DNA of 64,000 bases from Xiphophorus maculatus. Taxonomy: Eukaryota > Chordata > Actinopteri > Cyprinodontiformes > Poeciliidae. A program made the translations under genes and the position numbers. The notes below the pieces were generated by a model that was not told where the DNA came from, did no database searches, and saw only the letters and a list, made by a program, of their open reading frames with translations. This document shows, piece after piece, positions 14,601 through 26,275 of the stretch (position 1 is its first letter; each line of letters opens with the position of its first letter). Where the stretch lies: NCBI RefSeq assembly GCF_002775205.1, contig NC_036457.1:8758024-8822023 (forward strand), given 5' to 3'.

Positions 14601-15779
14601 GTCATTTACACTTTTCAGAGGGAATTTAACAATCCCAACATGCTCAAGAAAAATGTCATCTTTCAGTTTAATAAATAAATGTGAAATAAAAAAAAAACAC
14701 AACCAGGCTTACAAATAAAGTGATTATTTTCAAAATCTGCTTCACTATGGTTACTTGGTCAGTTTTTCAGGGGGAATACTATTCATATTAACCGAGAATC
14801 TCTGTGACTTGACCATCAGTCAAAAACATAATTTTCTGCAGTTCAAATAAGGAAGTACAATCACAAGGTTTGTGCTATAATCTGCCATGAGACTCAAAGG
14901 ACCTTACAGCTGAAGCATTTCATAGCATACCAACTATATTCTGTGCAGGAATTCTCTAAAAAGCATTCTACAAACTTTAAAAGTATTCCTAAAATGAAAA
15001 TTAATTCACAATAAAACTTCTTTTTATCAGTATTTAACATGTGATGCTAATCGGTAAAATCATATTGTACTTATGATTTATTCCAAAAAAACCTCTAATG
15101 ACTGATATACACAATTTCCTCCTGCACCTGAGGTCTTTCTGTGCAGCTAAAATTAACTAGACCACTTTAAATTACAATATTTTGTTGGAATTTAAATTAC
15201 AGAAAAGAAAACAGAGGACAATGGTAGCAGAAACTGCATAAACGTGTTCCCATTGTTACAATAACTAAACGTAAGTTTTAAAAACAGGAATAAATAACAT
15301 TTTTATAACTAGTTCCAAAGGGGTTCTACCCGAATGTCGTCAGGAGTTTATACAGGTCTGACAAGTTCTTCCACACTAAAGTCTCTCGTTACATGATTTT
15401 ATGGGTCTTGTTTTATGTAATGGTGTGTAGTGTCATTTCTAGACTATTCTAATAAATTTAGGAGAATGGCATTGTCCAAAAAGACTTAATATGGTGAAGC
15501 AATGAGAGTTAATTTTACTGGAACTAACTGACTGAGTCCAACTTCTGAAAAACACTCCCACACTAAATTCTCACTGCACCAAACTTTCCTCTTGACACTG
15601 CACAGAAAGCAGCTCTAAAATTTCACAGGGCCTGCAACTTTGTAGTTAAGTTATTGTTGCTCACGGTTACTCGTTCTCAGTTTCTTCAACTTTGCTGTAA
15701 TACCAATAATAGTTTGTTCATGAATATTTAACAAGGCATGGCAAGATTCCTACAAATAGTACCATTTATACACAAGGAA

Positions 15780-16160
15780 ATAAAAAGTTATTTACAGGAC
15801 ATTAAATACAATCAGAGAGCATTGAAGTAAAAACAGTAAGAAGATTATTTTAAAATGTAGATATTGAAGGCATAAAAGAAGCTTTAAACAGCTTGTTAGA
15901 TTGCTTGATCAAAAACACTGGTAAACAAAAATGTTTTCAGTTCTAACTTTTAGGAATCATCAGTTTCTTCACATTTTATAGCTGGTGTAATATGATTTAT
16001 TTTCCTGGTGCTTGTTAGGACTCTGGCAGCAGCGTTTTGGATTAGCTTGAAATTTTGGAGAGGCATTGAAATACAATCTTGCAGTAATCCAGTAAAATAA
16101 AGGCATGCCCTAGTTTTTTTGTGTTCAGTTTTGACAGAAAACTCTTTGTTCTAGCAGTAT
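15780..16160. repeat. Diverged teleost interspersed repeat
   Basis: The stretch around 16010-16110 ('ggactctggcagcagcgttt' followed by 'acagtaatccag'-like text) resembles a dispersed repeat that I recognise as frequent in teleost genomes. It is degraded and its class is uncertain; it may belong to the LINE group seen again at 21.7-22.1 kb. Confidence 0.4.
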
Positions 16161-16601
16161 TTTTAGGATAATAGTGAGTTGAAATAGTAACAGAGTTGTT
16201 GCGGTTTTAAGTTCCAACTCCCAAACCCAACTTCCTTGTATACTTTGTGGTCTTTGGACACTTTGTGTCTTGTTGAACACTTATTTTGCTTCTCACTTAG
16301 AAACTGCAACAAAAACAACAGGCAGCAATAGAACACATCTTACTACTTCTGAGAGTGTAGTTGCCTAAGACCCATTACTATCACTAAATTCCAGAGGGAA
16401 AAAATTCAAATTAGAGACACAGGGTAAAACCTTCTACTATAAAAGGTAGAGAAACAAATGCTTCCAACTTAACCAAGGCATAGATAATTGTGTTTTTAAA
16501 GTTTCATCTGCTTTCAAAGATAACAGACATCTGGTCTCTAAAATGATGACCAAACAGGTAAATTATAATATTGTTGAACATACAGAATTTAAGGAACCAT
16601 T

Positions 16602-16977
16602 TGTTGTCATCTCTGTTTTTCTGTGTGTTTATTTTGAGTTTCCTGTGTATCTGTGTCTCCGTGTTGTCCTGTCTCCCTTTGATTAGTTCCCAGGTGTTTC
16701 TTGTTCCCTGATTAACCCCTGTGTATTTAGTGTGTGTCTGTGTCTTTGTCGGGTCCTCGTCTCATTTGGCATCTGATGTTCTACAGTCTGTCGTCTAGTC
16801 CATTTGTGTGCCTTGTTGCTACCTGCGTTGAGCCCTGGATTCTGCTCAGCAGTGCTGCCTTGGTTTTTGGACTGTTTTGGATTTTTGTTTGTAGCTTTGT
16901 GCATTAAAACCACCATTTTTACTTTGTACCTGGGTCTACAGCGTCTGCCTCACCTCCACACCCCGCACCTTATGACA
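16602..16977 (+). mobile_element. Solo LTR, copy 1 (Ty3/gypsy-type)
   Basis: A 376-bp unit begins TG and ends CA and is flanked by the same 5-bp direct repeat, ccatt, at 16597-16601 and 16978-16982. That is the hallmark of an LTR-retrotransposon insertion reduced to one LTR by LTR-LTR recombination. A polyadenylation-type ATTAAA at 16903-16908 and a TATTTA upstream suggest plus orientation. A sister copy lies at 49013-49305; both end in a stretch containing CCTGGGTC.AC.GCGTCTGCC. No pol or gag remains adjoin it. The superfamily assignment is inferred from the 5-bp target duplication and from fish precedent. Confidence 0.85.
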
Positions 16978-16982
16978 CCATT

Positions 16983-17980
16983 CTCTGTTTAAAGCTATGT
17001 TTTCTGTCATAGCTTAGCCTTGTCATTGCTACAGTTTTGCTTCTTGGTATGTTCATCTCAACTACAATTAAAACAATCAATTTAAAACATAATCAGTTGG
17101 CACTGTAGGACATTACTAATAAGCAACATTATAAGCTGATTATATTTAAACAGCTCACATGGGACACAGTAAAAGAAGTAAGAGGCCCTGACTGGGTTTT
17201 TAAAAATGCATCAGACATAAGGTTTAAGGTTAATTTCTTGCCAAACAGATCTTACACTATCAACTATTATACCGTTTAAATGGATAATATGTAAACTAGC
17301 TAAAACTAGTTTACATATTTCAAAATATATTTCATTACTCCTTCCACTTCTGTATTCAGCCTGATAGAGCGAATGTATGGGAACGAGTCAGTAGACCAGA
17401 TCCAGACAGCCGAGCAACTGATCTGCCTGTACACACTGCTGTAAACACCAGCACTATTCACAAGGAGCATGCAAAAGTAATACAACTAAATAGCACAGAG
17501 ACCTTAAAGAAGATGGCTATATTTTTCTAAAAGCAACAACTTTGAACCTGAACAGTCAGCTGAACTCTAACTCTGACACCAGTGCTGCTCTACTTTTAAG
17601 ATATGGGGCTTGTGCTTCCTCATGCTTTGGAAGCAAAAAGCCTGAACCGTAGTCTCCCCCGTTACTCGGTGTCTGCTTGACACTAACGACAATTAACACA
17701 CAAAATACACTTGAAAATAAGTACACAAGTAAATAAGGTAAAACCATTGTCCATTAGAATGGATTAAAATGTTTAGACGCTTAAATAGCACATTTTTATA
17801 ATGAAAATATCAGAGAATACTGCCTACTAGCATAAGATCAAGTTAATGTTAGCCACAAATTTTAAAGATAGTAAAACTCACCTTTGTATCTGTGAATGTA
17901 TAATGAGGCGCACATCTTAAAACCTTTCTCCAGCTTACTTGTTGGGGCTTTGGATTGAGGAGCATCAAGCTTAATTTGTA
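16983..17980. other. Intergenic DNA before the WxxW cluster
   Basis: No WxxW-type first-half exon (C-W-x-x-W motif after a phase-1 acceptor) was found here. That matters because the orphan last exon at 18129 would need one. Nothing else recognisable was seen. Confidence 0.55.
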
Positions 17981-18128
17981 GTAGGTAATATCTTGTAAAC
18001 TACATAATGTTTAAACATTCATTTGATTCTTAAAGAAGCATATTTGCCTAAATTTGACTGTGATTCATTCAGCAATTTTCGCACTTCTAATCAAACATGT
18101 ACACTTACACTTTTGTTATAATTTTCAG

Positions 18129-18234
18129 CTACTACCCTGGAAAAGGATTTGTCTGCCACAATAAGGACCAGAGATTTGGCAGGTGCAGGAACTACAAAGT
18201 TCGCTTTGGATGCTATTGTCTCTCTGTTGCCTGA
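18129..18234 (+). pseudogene. Orphan last exon of a WxxW-domain gene
   Basis: A 106-nt exon preceded by a good acceptor (ttttcag) with an intact phase-2 frame ending in TGA. It is exactly the length of exon 7 of gene A. The translation contains GFVCHNKDQ, the CRNYKVRFGC motif and the ending LSVA, so it is the second half of a WxxW domain. An AATAAA follows at 18476-18481. No partner exons (signal peptide, C-W-x-x-W half) were found in the preceding 18 kb, so it is most likely a duplicated terminal exon without a gene. The exon shows no disabling change. An unrecognised upstream exon remains possible. Confidence 0.75.
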
Positions 18235-18633
18235 GTCTACTCCTGCAAATGACCTCCGAGAAGAAATGTAAGTTTTTTGTTTCATTTCCTTTTCCTTTCC
18301 TTTAGTTTACAGTGACACATAGACACAAATGTAGTATCTGTTTTGCAGGTGCTTCCTGTTTTCATTGTTATCTTAACTCCTTGACTCACTGCGAGAAGGG
18401 GAATTATGGGCTATGTATGTCTTTAACAAATTCATACATTGGTTTTTCTTTTGCCTGTTGGGAAAGAATAAAAACAATAAATAATTCAAAGCATACACTC
18501 GCTTGTTGTTTTCATCTGTCTGTGTTCAAATTTAGCATAATTTTAATTGGTCAGAGCAAAGTATGAACCTAAAGAACTTATAATTAAATAATAGTAAGGT
18601 TGATCTCAGGGTTCAGGTATTTTTGAAGATTTA

Positions 18634-19080
18634 GTGAAAAAATTTAAGACATACATAGACCAGGCTTACCTCTCTGAGCTTCTTCACCCATACATACCTT
18701 ATCGGTCTCTTAGGTCCGCAGATCAGCTGCTTTTGGAGGTACCGAGATCAAGAAGGAAGCTCAGAGGGGACAGGGCTTTCTCTGTCATGGGCCCCAAATT
18801 ATGGAACAACTTGCCTTTGCAGGTCAGGGAGGCCCCTTCACTGTCCACTTTTAAAGCTCGTCTTAAAACCCATCTATTTTATTTGGCTTTTAACTCTAGC
18901 GGGATCTAGTTTTAAATTGTATGTTTGTTTTTTTTTGTTTTTGTTTTTAAACTGTAAGTTTTTATTTTATGTTTTTTTTTATTGTTATGTTGTGTTTTGA
19001 TGTACAGCACTTTGTATCAGCTGTGGTTGTTTTAAAGTGCTTTATAAATAAAGTTGGTATGGTATGGTATGGTATAGATA
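18634..19080 (+). mobile_element. 5'-truncated L2/Rex-like LINE
   Basis: An open frame (18634-18909, about 91 codons) encodes the C-terminal tail typical of fish L2/CR1/Rex1-group LINE reverse transcriptases, including RAFSVMGPKLWNNLPL and FKARLKTHLF. It is followed by a 3'UTR with the usual AAAGTGCTTTATAAATAAA end and a tail of about four ggtat repeats (about 19055-19075). The retained frame suggests a fairly young insertion. It sits inside the left segmental-duplication copy and is absent from the right one. Confidence 0.85.
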
Positions 19081-20644
19081 GTATGTATAGATAGTTCTAA
19101 CTTCAGTTGTATCTGACTTTCACCAACTATCCCTGACAACCTTGTACAAATTGATTAGAGATGAACTGTGATAAAAATCATGTAGCTGAACATTTATAAC
19201 TCATCTATAAAACTCATCTATATATAATGATGCCTACCACAACAAAAACAAAAAACTGAAATTAAAGGAATATTCTACATATGTCAAGGACTAGATAGGT
19301 CAAAGTACAAATCTGTTAAAGAATACATTTGAAAGCAGTAGTGTAGAATGTTGTAAAAATCACTATGGTATCTATAACTCCAAAATTTAACACTGTTAAA
19401 AAATATCTGAACTCTTACTAGGTCTGGTACAGTAATCAAGTATTCTGAGTACTCAGAAAAAAATACTAATGTCAGAAAATTTACCTTTAAAAATTCTGAA
19501 ACTCAGACATTTCTAATGTATTTCAACCCACCATTTATGGTACTGTACATCATAGGCCAAACATGGCAACCCACTAAATTTAGCCAAAATGCTTGTTTGA
19601 GACTGTTAGAGCAAGAGAAACAATTTTTCTATACTTCTATAAGATTTGGCCGGAATAACAAGCACTGCTCATAACCAGACCAACAGTTTTCCTTCCAAGT
19701 TTGCACACTCCAGTCCAATTATCCGGGTTTACAATGGCCAAGTGAGACGTTACGTTGTCTGAGATCCTTATCTGAATGGTATTCTAAACAGACCAAGTCA
19801 GCAACGATGTCGGATGACAGAGCAGAACAAATCCAGAATTGAAGCATTTGATGAAGCAAAGTTCAGAACCAAAATCAGAATATGCTCCCTCTGAGTATGG
19901 AGGGATCAGGCAAAGGCAATGATGAGGAGACATAAATTCTTCTTCTTTGCTAAAACACATGGAATAAAGAATCATCTAGTAGGCTTTCAGGTTCAAGGCA
20001 TAACATTTTATAATACACTATTTGTCCACAATTTTGGGATTGTAACCTAAAAAAAATGTTAACGGTTCTTCACCTGATTTCTCTTGGTCAGCCAAATTTT
20101 GAACATTCTCTATTACTGTTATTCGTAAAATAAAATTAATTTTACAAACAAAACTTACAATTTTTACTTTGTTCTCCCTATGTTCAAAAAAATATGCTGT
20201 AAAATATTTCAGTGCTTTTTTCTTTTCTATCCATACAGTAATGCTTTGGTTAGAAAACATCTAAAAACGGAGTCACCCAAACATGCTTTGTGACTGTAAT
20301 AGTCTGTTTGCTGTGATTGTCCCTAACAGCCACTCATAAGGCTGTGTTGAAGCACAGCTGAAAATTGAACAATCCATAAATTATTTCGTAACAGTGGTCA
20401 ACAACCCTGCATAACTGGACAGAGAGAAACAAGCTCTCACCAGCAGAGTGGCATTTTTCCCTGTGGCAGTTGAACCCCTGCGATTTTCCACTCATCTTTC
20501 TTTTCTGAATAGAAAGAAAAATCACAAAGAAATTATATATGTCACCATTTTAAATCATCAAATTAGATTTCAATTTCAAAAACACCCATATACTTTACAG
20601 CAATGCAAGTTTATTGGAATAATTTTTCCTTATTGTTCTTCTAA

Positions 20645-20885
20645 TTAAAATTTCTGATTCATAGTTAACATTTTGTCCCCTTGGTTGTTTTTGTCATTTT
20701 ATGATGTTACAACTACAGAGTTCATTATTGTTCACCAAGGTTTTTCTTTAATAGACCAACAAAAAGCAACACGTATTTGTGGAGGTAATGCATGGTTTTC
20801 AAATTGTTTTACCCCCCACACCCAAATTTTTAAACTCCTCATTTAAAAATTACTCTGATACCCATAAATAATAATTAAGTTTTTA
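20645..20885 (+). mobile_element. Tc1-like transposon remnant (5' end)
   Basis: The sequence matches the left end of the Tc1-like family seen better at 47.87, 57.6 and 61.7 kb: 'atgatgttacaac' followed by the 'atagaccaacaaaaagca' and 'catggttttcaaa' blocks. No transposase follows. It abuts the right edge of the left segmental-duplication copy. Confidence 0.6.
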
Positions 20886-21695
20886 GATATACAGCTCTGA
20901 TGCTAAAGGCACATGCTTCAGTACACCTAAATTCAGTTGATGGGCTCTTTTTTTCTTTTTAGCTGAACTAAAAACTGTAACTGAATCAGTTACAGTTACA
21001 GCAGGGAAACATTGAAAATATGTAGAGCAGTGTGGCTTGAGAACCAGGGTTGGCAAACACTGCTTTGGCGAACGTGCAGCACGATAAAGACTAAAGGACA
21101 TACATAGAGGTCAAGCATAAAGTTATTGTGATGTTTACATTGCAGTTACTTTATAAAACAACACCCCAAGATTTAATCAGATTTAGAAGGTGAACAGTCT
21201 GGCAAGTATGAGGATAAAGATAAATAAAGTTGAGACATAGTGGAACTACAGAAGTATGGGAAAAGACAAACACTAATTTGAAAGAACACAATCCATAGCA
21301 CAAATAGCAAAATAAATGATCACACAGGAATAAACTAAAATGGCTAAATAACAGTAGACAACAACATAAAAAAAGGATCAATGCAAAGTTCAAACAGTGT
21401 TGGATTTGAACTAATTAATTTTCTATCATGTGGAAATTGTACCCAAGGAAAAACCTTGCTTGTAGAAATATCTAAATTTCTTCTTGATGTATTTATTTAA
21501 TTTTTTCATGAAGTTGCAGAAGTTTGTCATATTTTTAGGACACGACCTTAAAATTGCATTAACAGATATGCGCTTCTTAGAGCACCGGTGCTCCCTTCTA
21601 ATGCCAAATCGAGAGCTTTGCAAGCAACTATACAAACCATTTTACCCCCAATGACACTGCTGGGAGTTAAGTTTCCAACTCTGTGCCTTTTTCTC
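20886..21695. other. Intergenic DNA, no gene seen
   Basis: Low-complexity AT-rich sequence without splice-linked coding frames. Confidence 0.5.
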
Positions 21696-21696
21696 A

Positions 21697-22130
21697 AATT
21701 AAATCAATCAATCTAGTTTATTTGTAGAGCGCCTTTCAGCAGCCAGGTGATTCAAGGTGCTTTAAATAATAAAAACAGAATATTACAACATTATAAAGAA
21801 AACACTCTACAGCCAATAATTGAACAAACATTAAATTTTGATGAGTGCCATCATCAAAATCATACACAAGTTGGTCAATGTTTCGTTTATTATGGTTCTA
21901 AAGTAATTCTAAACAGGTGGGTCTTTAGTCTTCATTTAAAGGAACTCTGTGTTTCAGCTGTTTTGCAGTTTTCTGGAATTTTGTTCCAGAGTTGAGGTGC
22001 TTGGAAGCTGAATGGTTCCAAATGTTTTAATGAACCTATAAAGAGTTTACAAAGCAATATCATCACCAGATAAGAGGATGTTAGATTTTGAATTTTAAAA
22101 GATGTAATAAGAAAGTTCACAAAAAAATCT
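21697..22130 (-). mobile_element. L2/Rex-like LINE 3' end, degenerate
   Basis: The minus strand reads through FSFQAPQLWNKIP and, after a stop codon, RLKTHLF. This is the same C-terminal signature as the LINE at 18.63 kb. It is followed by a 3' tail ending in AATAAA and gattgattgattt (plus strand 21713-21725). The in-frame stop shows it is inactive. Confidence 0.75.
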
Positions 22131-23630
22131 CATCTTCGTTATTCTGCGATGAAGGAAATAAATAAGATTTTGATAATAGCAAGTCACCCAAAAAGGAAAC
22201 AGTTTGATTAAATTGACAGTGAGAAAACATGGTTTTGTCTTTTTAACATGTGTATGTAAATGAGGTTGAACTGTAAGTAAAAATGACTAAGATGTGTCTC
22301 CATTGTGCCAAGGTCAAGAAGACACAGCTGAGATGAAAGGAAATTTGACAGGAGTTTCAGGAACAAGCCAGGGCCCCCTAAGGCTCAAGGATAGCATGAA
22401 GTGGACACAGCATTCACAGTCAAGTAAATTTCACATTGCCACTGGCTGCGAGATTAACCACCAAGAACAAAGCGCAAACCTCTTTTAACCTTGGCAAAAC
22501 TACGCAGCTGTCTATATAGAGGCTTAATGGGACACATAGCCATTAGGCCACATTAACAACAAGTACATTTAGGGGAACAAAGATCAATTTAACATTTTCA
22601 AACCTAAGGCCAATGTACTGTCAGTCATGTTAGAGGTAGGATCACGCTCTTACACTATTTCTTCACAAGTGGAGTGATGCAATGAACAAAATTGACAGCG
22701 TAATGTTTACTCGAACAAATTCCAAAATATATTTTGGAAAACCATAACTCAAACTGGCAGCTAGAGGGTTGAAACCTGGACACAGGTGTTCTAATAGAAT
22801 ATGTATTCCAAAGACACTTCAAGGAATGTTTTGTAAAGGATAAATCAACTGTGACCTGACATGTATATATCCTAATATAAGCCAAAAGCTTGCTGTTTCC
22901 CACAGTCAAGGTGAAAACCATAATTCTTTGTAGAAATAAGTTGAGTTCTTATAATCATTTCATACTGTGAAAGAGAACAAAATAAAAGACTGAAAGTCCA
23001 AAAACATGGCATATGGTAAAGCATGCGAGCCCTATGTTGAGAATATTAGTAATTATACAAAATGATTCCAATAAATATTTAAACAGAAATGAAAGCAAAA
23101 CATAAACTGATATAGAACTACTAAAGAACATTTAATGTACCATTGGAACTGACAAAAGCTTAACAAAAATATGGCAATGTGTCTCCTTCTCTAATATTTA
23201 AATTAAAGGTTTACTACTGCACAAAGTACTAAGCACTTTGTATGCATTGTTGCTGAAAATGTGCTATATAAATAAAATTACCCAAACCTAAAACCTACTG
23301 AGTGAATCAACAATTAAAGATCAATAATGAAAGAAAAAAAAAAAAGAATTTCTTTTTAAAGTCTTGGTTAGACTTGAATTGGACACTTAGTTGTTGAATT
23401 CACACATTTGACAAAGGTTAGTTGTCAGAGCTGATGTGAAAATGATAAGTAAAACATAATGAAAGACACGTTAGTAGTTGTTGGAGAAAAATAAAAAAAC
23501 TTCTTCCACATAAGAATCTTCAGGAAATAATACGTTTTATGTCTTGTCCATTCATATTTGTCGGTAAGACGCAGCAGGACAGGTTTTAGAACTTTCTCAG
23601 AAGAATGTTCCACCCCAGAGCTTTGTATTT
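22131..23630. other. Intergenic DNA upstream of gene A
   Basis: No exon recognised. A short LINE-type 3' end occurs at about 23215-23285. Confidence 0.5.
23215..23285 (+). mobile_element. LINE/SINE 3'-tail relic
   Basis: 'taagcactttgtatg' then 'gtgctatataaataaaatt' is the standard 3' end of teleost L2-type LINEs and of the SINEs that use them. Nothing upstream is recognisable. Confidence 0.55.
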
Positions 23631-23635
23631 AGTTT

Positions 23636-23669
23636 ACACATAGTTTAGCTTTTTTGCTAAACTATGTGT
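23636..23669. repeat. Inverted repeat, 14-bp arms
   Basis: Arms acacatagtttagc (23636-23649) and its exact reverse complement (23656-23669) are separated by TTTTTT. It lies about 260 bp upstream of the first coding exon of gene A. Confidence 0.8.
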
Positions 23670-23927
23670 GTGTAACACAAAGTGTGAGGCTTGCTGCTAC
23701 AAATAGGCACAGTTCCCTACAAACAACCATCTCATTGAGCAAAGAGGACCTCTTGCTTAGTTTCCTTGGAGGTTTTAAGGTAAGATGTGTCTTTCTGAGA
23801 GATTTTAAAAACTACCTTCACCTTTGTCTGTTTAAACGTAATACACAGGCATAACTAGAAAACACTAATGTGGGATGTCTTCGCATTTTTGAATGCAGCA
23901 CCTACCTGATACTGTTGTTCTGAAAAT

Positions 23928-26017
23928 ATGGCCAACCAAGTAAGGGATATTAATTTATTTATGGTAATTTATTTTAATAGATCAATTAAAATTTAGATTT
24001 CATACTGTACAACCTGAGCATATAAAATTAACTGCTTATGAAGTAAAATAAAAGATTAAGGACTCACCTCTCTGTTCTAGATATATCTTACCATTGCAGC
24101 ACTTTTGATGTTTGGGATGTACATGTGTGCAAAATGATTACAAATTTCCAATCAAGATAACATAAGATGACAATCTATAAAGTAATTTGAGTAACTTTTA
24201 TTCTTCTAACTGTATTTTGCAGGTTTTGTGGGCTTAAGTCAACAAGGTAAGATAGTCTTGGGCATTTAATGGTTTCTAAGGGTCCTTTATATATCTGAGA
24301 GTTTTAGTTATACTTTTGTCTTCTCTGCTTACCAGAATGCAAAAAGTCTTACTCTGTCCGTAAGTAGCAATACCATTTTGGCGCTTTTATTTAAAACATG
24401 TTTGCCTTTGTTTATGTTTCTGTCTGAACAGTGTTTTTTTTTTCCCTCAGAGGGCTGGACAGAGTGGTTTGACAGAGACAACCCTTCTGGAAGTGGAGAC
24501 TGGGAGACGCTTTCCTCTCTTCGTAGGGAGAATCCTGGGAAGATCTGCCCTAACCCGAAAAGTATTGAGGCCAGGACTCTGTCTGGGCGTAATGCCGAGG
24601 ACACTGGTGAAAAGATTTACAAGTAAGTACAGTCTTGCTCAGCCATGAATACCTAATGTTGTTTTGCTATGAGCCAACCCATTTTTAGCTGTCTATTTTG
24701 CTTTGAGTTATAATGTAAAACCTTGTTAATGACAATTTTCTCTTACCTTTTGTATCAAACTAATGTTTCTGTTCTATTGTATTCTACAATCCTTAATCTC
24801 TTAATTTTGTCAATAAAGAGGAACCTCATAATTTGAAATACTGATAAATGATGCATTCACTTCTTTGTGTATTTGTCAGGTATTATTTGTTGTTTATTTC
24901 CTTGATTTCATTACTTTAAAATGGGTATAAACTTGTTTTTTTTTTTGTTTTTTCCATAGAGGACTGTGTAGCAGTGATTCACTCAGGGTGAATCACTGAT
25001 CCTGCTTTGAAGATTTAAGTAAATAGGATCACCATAAAGTATTAACATATTCCTCTTTGTGTTTTAACCCTTTTGGTCATCCAACTCAGGTGCAAACCTT
25101 TTAAGACCGCTGTGTTACACATTTCATTTTCTTTGTTTTTTTCTTTTTTCTAGATATGACACAACATCCGGATTTGTCTGCAGAATGAAGGATCAGAGGG
25201 ACCGGAAGTGCCATGATTACAAAGTTCGCTTCAGTTGCTCATTTGATACCTGTGAAAATGGTATCAATTCCATTTTTAACAAAAGGGAAAAAGAAAATGA
25301 TAAATGTATTTACTATTTGGTGTCTTAGTGGCACTTGTTTGCCTATGAAAAGAATGCATAAGTGGTTTTAGTAACATAGCTTTTGAACTCTCTTTCTTTT
25401 TTTGTTTCTTCTTTTGCAGTGTGCTGGACCAAGTGGTACAATCGAGACCACCCCAGTGGATCTGGTGACTGGGAGCATCTGAGTGCCCTGAGAAAAGAAA
25501 AGCATGGTGGAGACCTTTGTGCCGATCCTGTCTATGTTGAGGCTGTTACTGTTGAAGATGAGATTCCAGCTCTCAAGACAGGACAAAAATTCCATTAGTA
25601 AGTTACCTTAAAAAAAAAAAACGGTTCTTACAAACATGTGCCTGTAAAGTACAATTTTCATGACATTAGCAGTAAGATGCAAGTTAAAATAACCTGGGAT
25701 TTTTAAAAATTTTCTTTAGTAAAATAATAGATATACCTATAAAACAAAAACTAAGTATTCAACCTTAATTTGTTTTTTTAATGAGCTTGCTAAGTATATA
25801 GTATTTAAATGTGAATCTAATTCTTAAATAAGAAGACTAAATTTAACTACAAATCATTCAGCAAGTTTTCCATTTCTAATCATCATGTACACTTACCATT
25901 TTTGTTTTCAGCTACAGCCCTGGAAAAGGGTTTGTCTGCCGCAATAAGGACCAGAGATTTGACAAGTGCAGGAACTACAAAGTTTGCTTTGGATGCAGCT
26001 GTCGCTCCGTTGCCTGA
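23928..26017 (+). CDS. Secreted two-WxxW-domain protein, gene A
   Basis: Seven coding exons give an uninterrupted 214-residue frame: 23928-23939, 24081-24126, 24223-24246, 24451-24622, 25154-25260, 25420-25597, 25912-26017. All introns are GT/AG with matching phases. The ATG exon is preceded by an acceptor-like AG at 23897-23898, so a 5'UTR exon probably lies upstream. Residues 5-20 are a hydrophobic signal sequence. Residues 29-120 and 122-210 are two WxxW repeats, the domain of gel-forming mucins (CysD) and CILP. Each shows W-T-x-W, SGSGDWE, a C-x-x-P, GFVCR and YKV.F.C. This family's known members are extracellular matrix or mucus proteins, so a secreted structural role is inferred; no enzyme motif is present. 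Domain 1 has Gly29 where the first Cys is expected, and domain 2 has an extra Cys205. The donor of exon 2 (GTGCAA) is weak. AATAAA lies at 26270-26275. Exons 1-3 are the least certain. Confidence 0.85.
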
Positions 26018-26269
26018 GTCTACTCCTGCAAATGATCAGAGGAAAAAAATTGAAGTTTTATTTAAATTTCTTTGCCATTTCTTTATCCTTTTAGTCATTC
26101 CCAATGAGATATACACACAAATGAAGTATCTGTTTTGCAGGTGCTCCTTGTTTGTCATTGATATCTCATCTACTTAAAGTATAGTGAGGAAAGAAATTAT
26201 AGCTTTGTCTGTCTTTAACAAATGTAATAATTGATTTTTTCCTTTACCTGTGGGGAATTAGTCAAAAAC

Positions 26270-26275
26270 AATAAA
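26270..26275 (+). terminator. Polyadenylation signal of gene A
   Basis: AATAAA lies 253 bp after the stop codon of gene A. The same word in the same context (ACAATAAATAATTCAAAGCA) follows the orphan exon at 18476, so it predates the duplication. Confidence 0.65.

Larger units (their letters stand above)
3901..15780. other. Long intergenic stretch, no gene recognised
   Basis: About 12 kb of AT-rich DNA without a supported exon. Frames up to about 90 codons occur but lack domain signatures, codon bias or splice partners. Items worth a label inside it are a CTCF-type motif at 5163-5175, a candidate conserved non-coding stretch near 8390-8620, and a diverged local repeat pair near 9885 and 10593. 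Confidence 0.6.
17990..20640 (+). repeat. Segmental duplication, left copy
   Basis: Blocks of this stretch align by eye with 25810-29390 in the same order and orientation. These are the intron end before the last WxxW exon, that exon, its 3' flank with AATAAA, a block at 19130-19180 versus 26520-26570, a block at 19500-19680 versus 27150-27310, and a block at 20390-20520 versus 29165-29290. Identity is clearly below that of a recent duplication. The left copy carries an L2-like LINE insertion (18634-19080) that the right copy lacks. Confidence 0.75.

Noticed and set aside
16683..16992. Frames of 62-77 codons near 16.8 kb, and 83-97 codons near 49.1 kb
   Set aside because: They lie in the two solo LTRs and are not conserved between the two copies.
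17340..17450. A missing upstream exon for the orphan WxxW exon
   Set aside because: An acceptor-like ttcag precedes a short frame, but it has no C-W-x-x-W motif and no resemblance to exon 6 of gene A.
18634..18909. An independent 91-codon gene
   Set aside because: The translation is the C-terminal end of a LINE reverse transcriptase followed by a LINE 3' tail.
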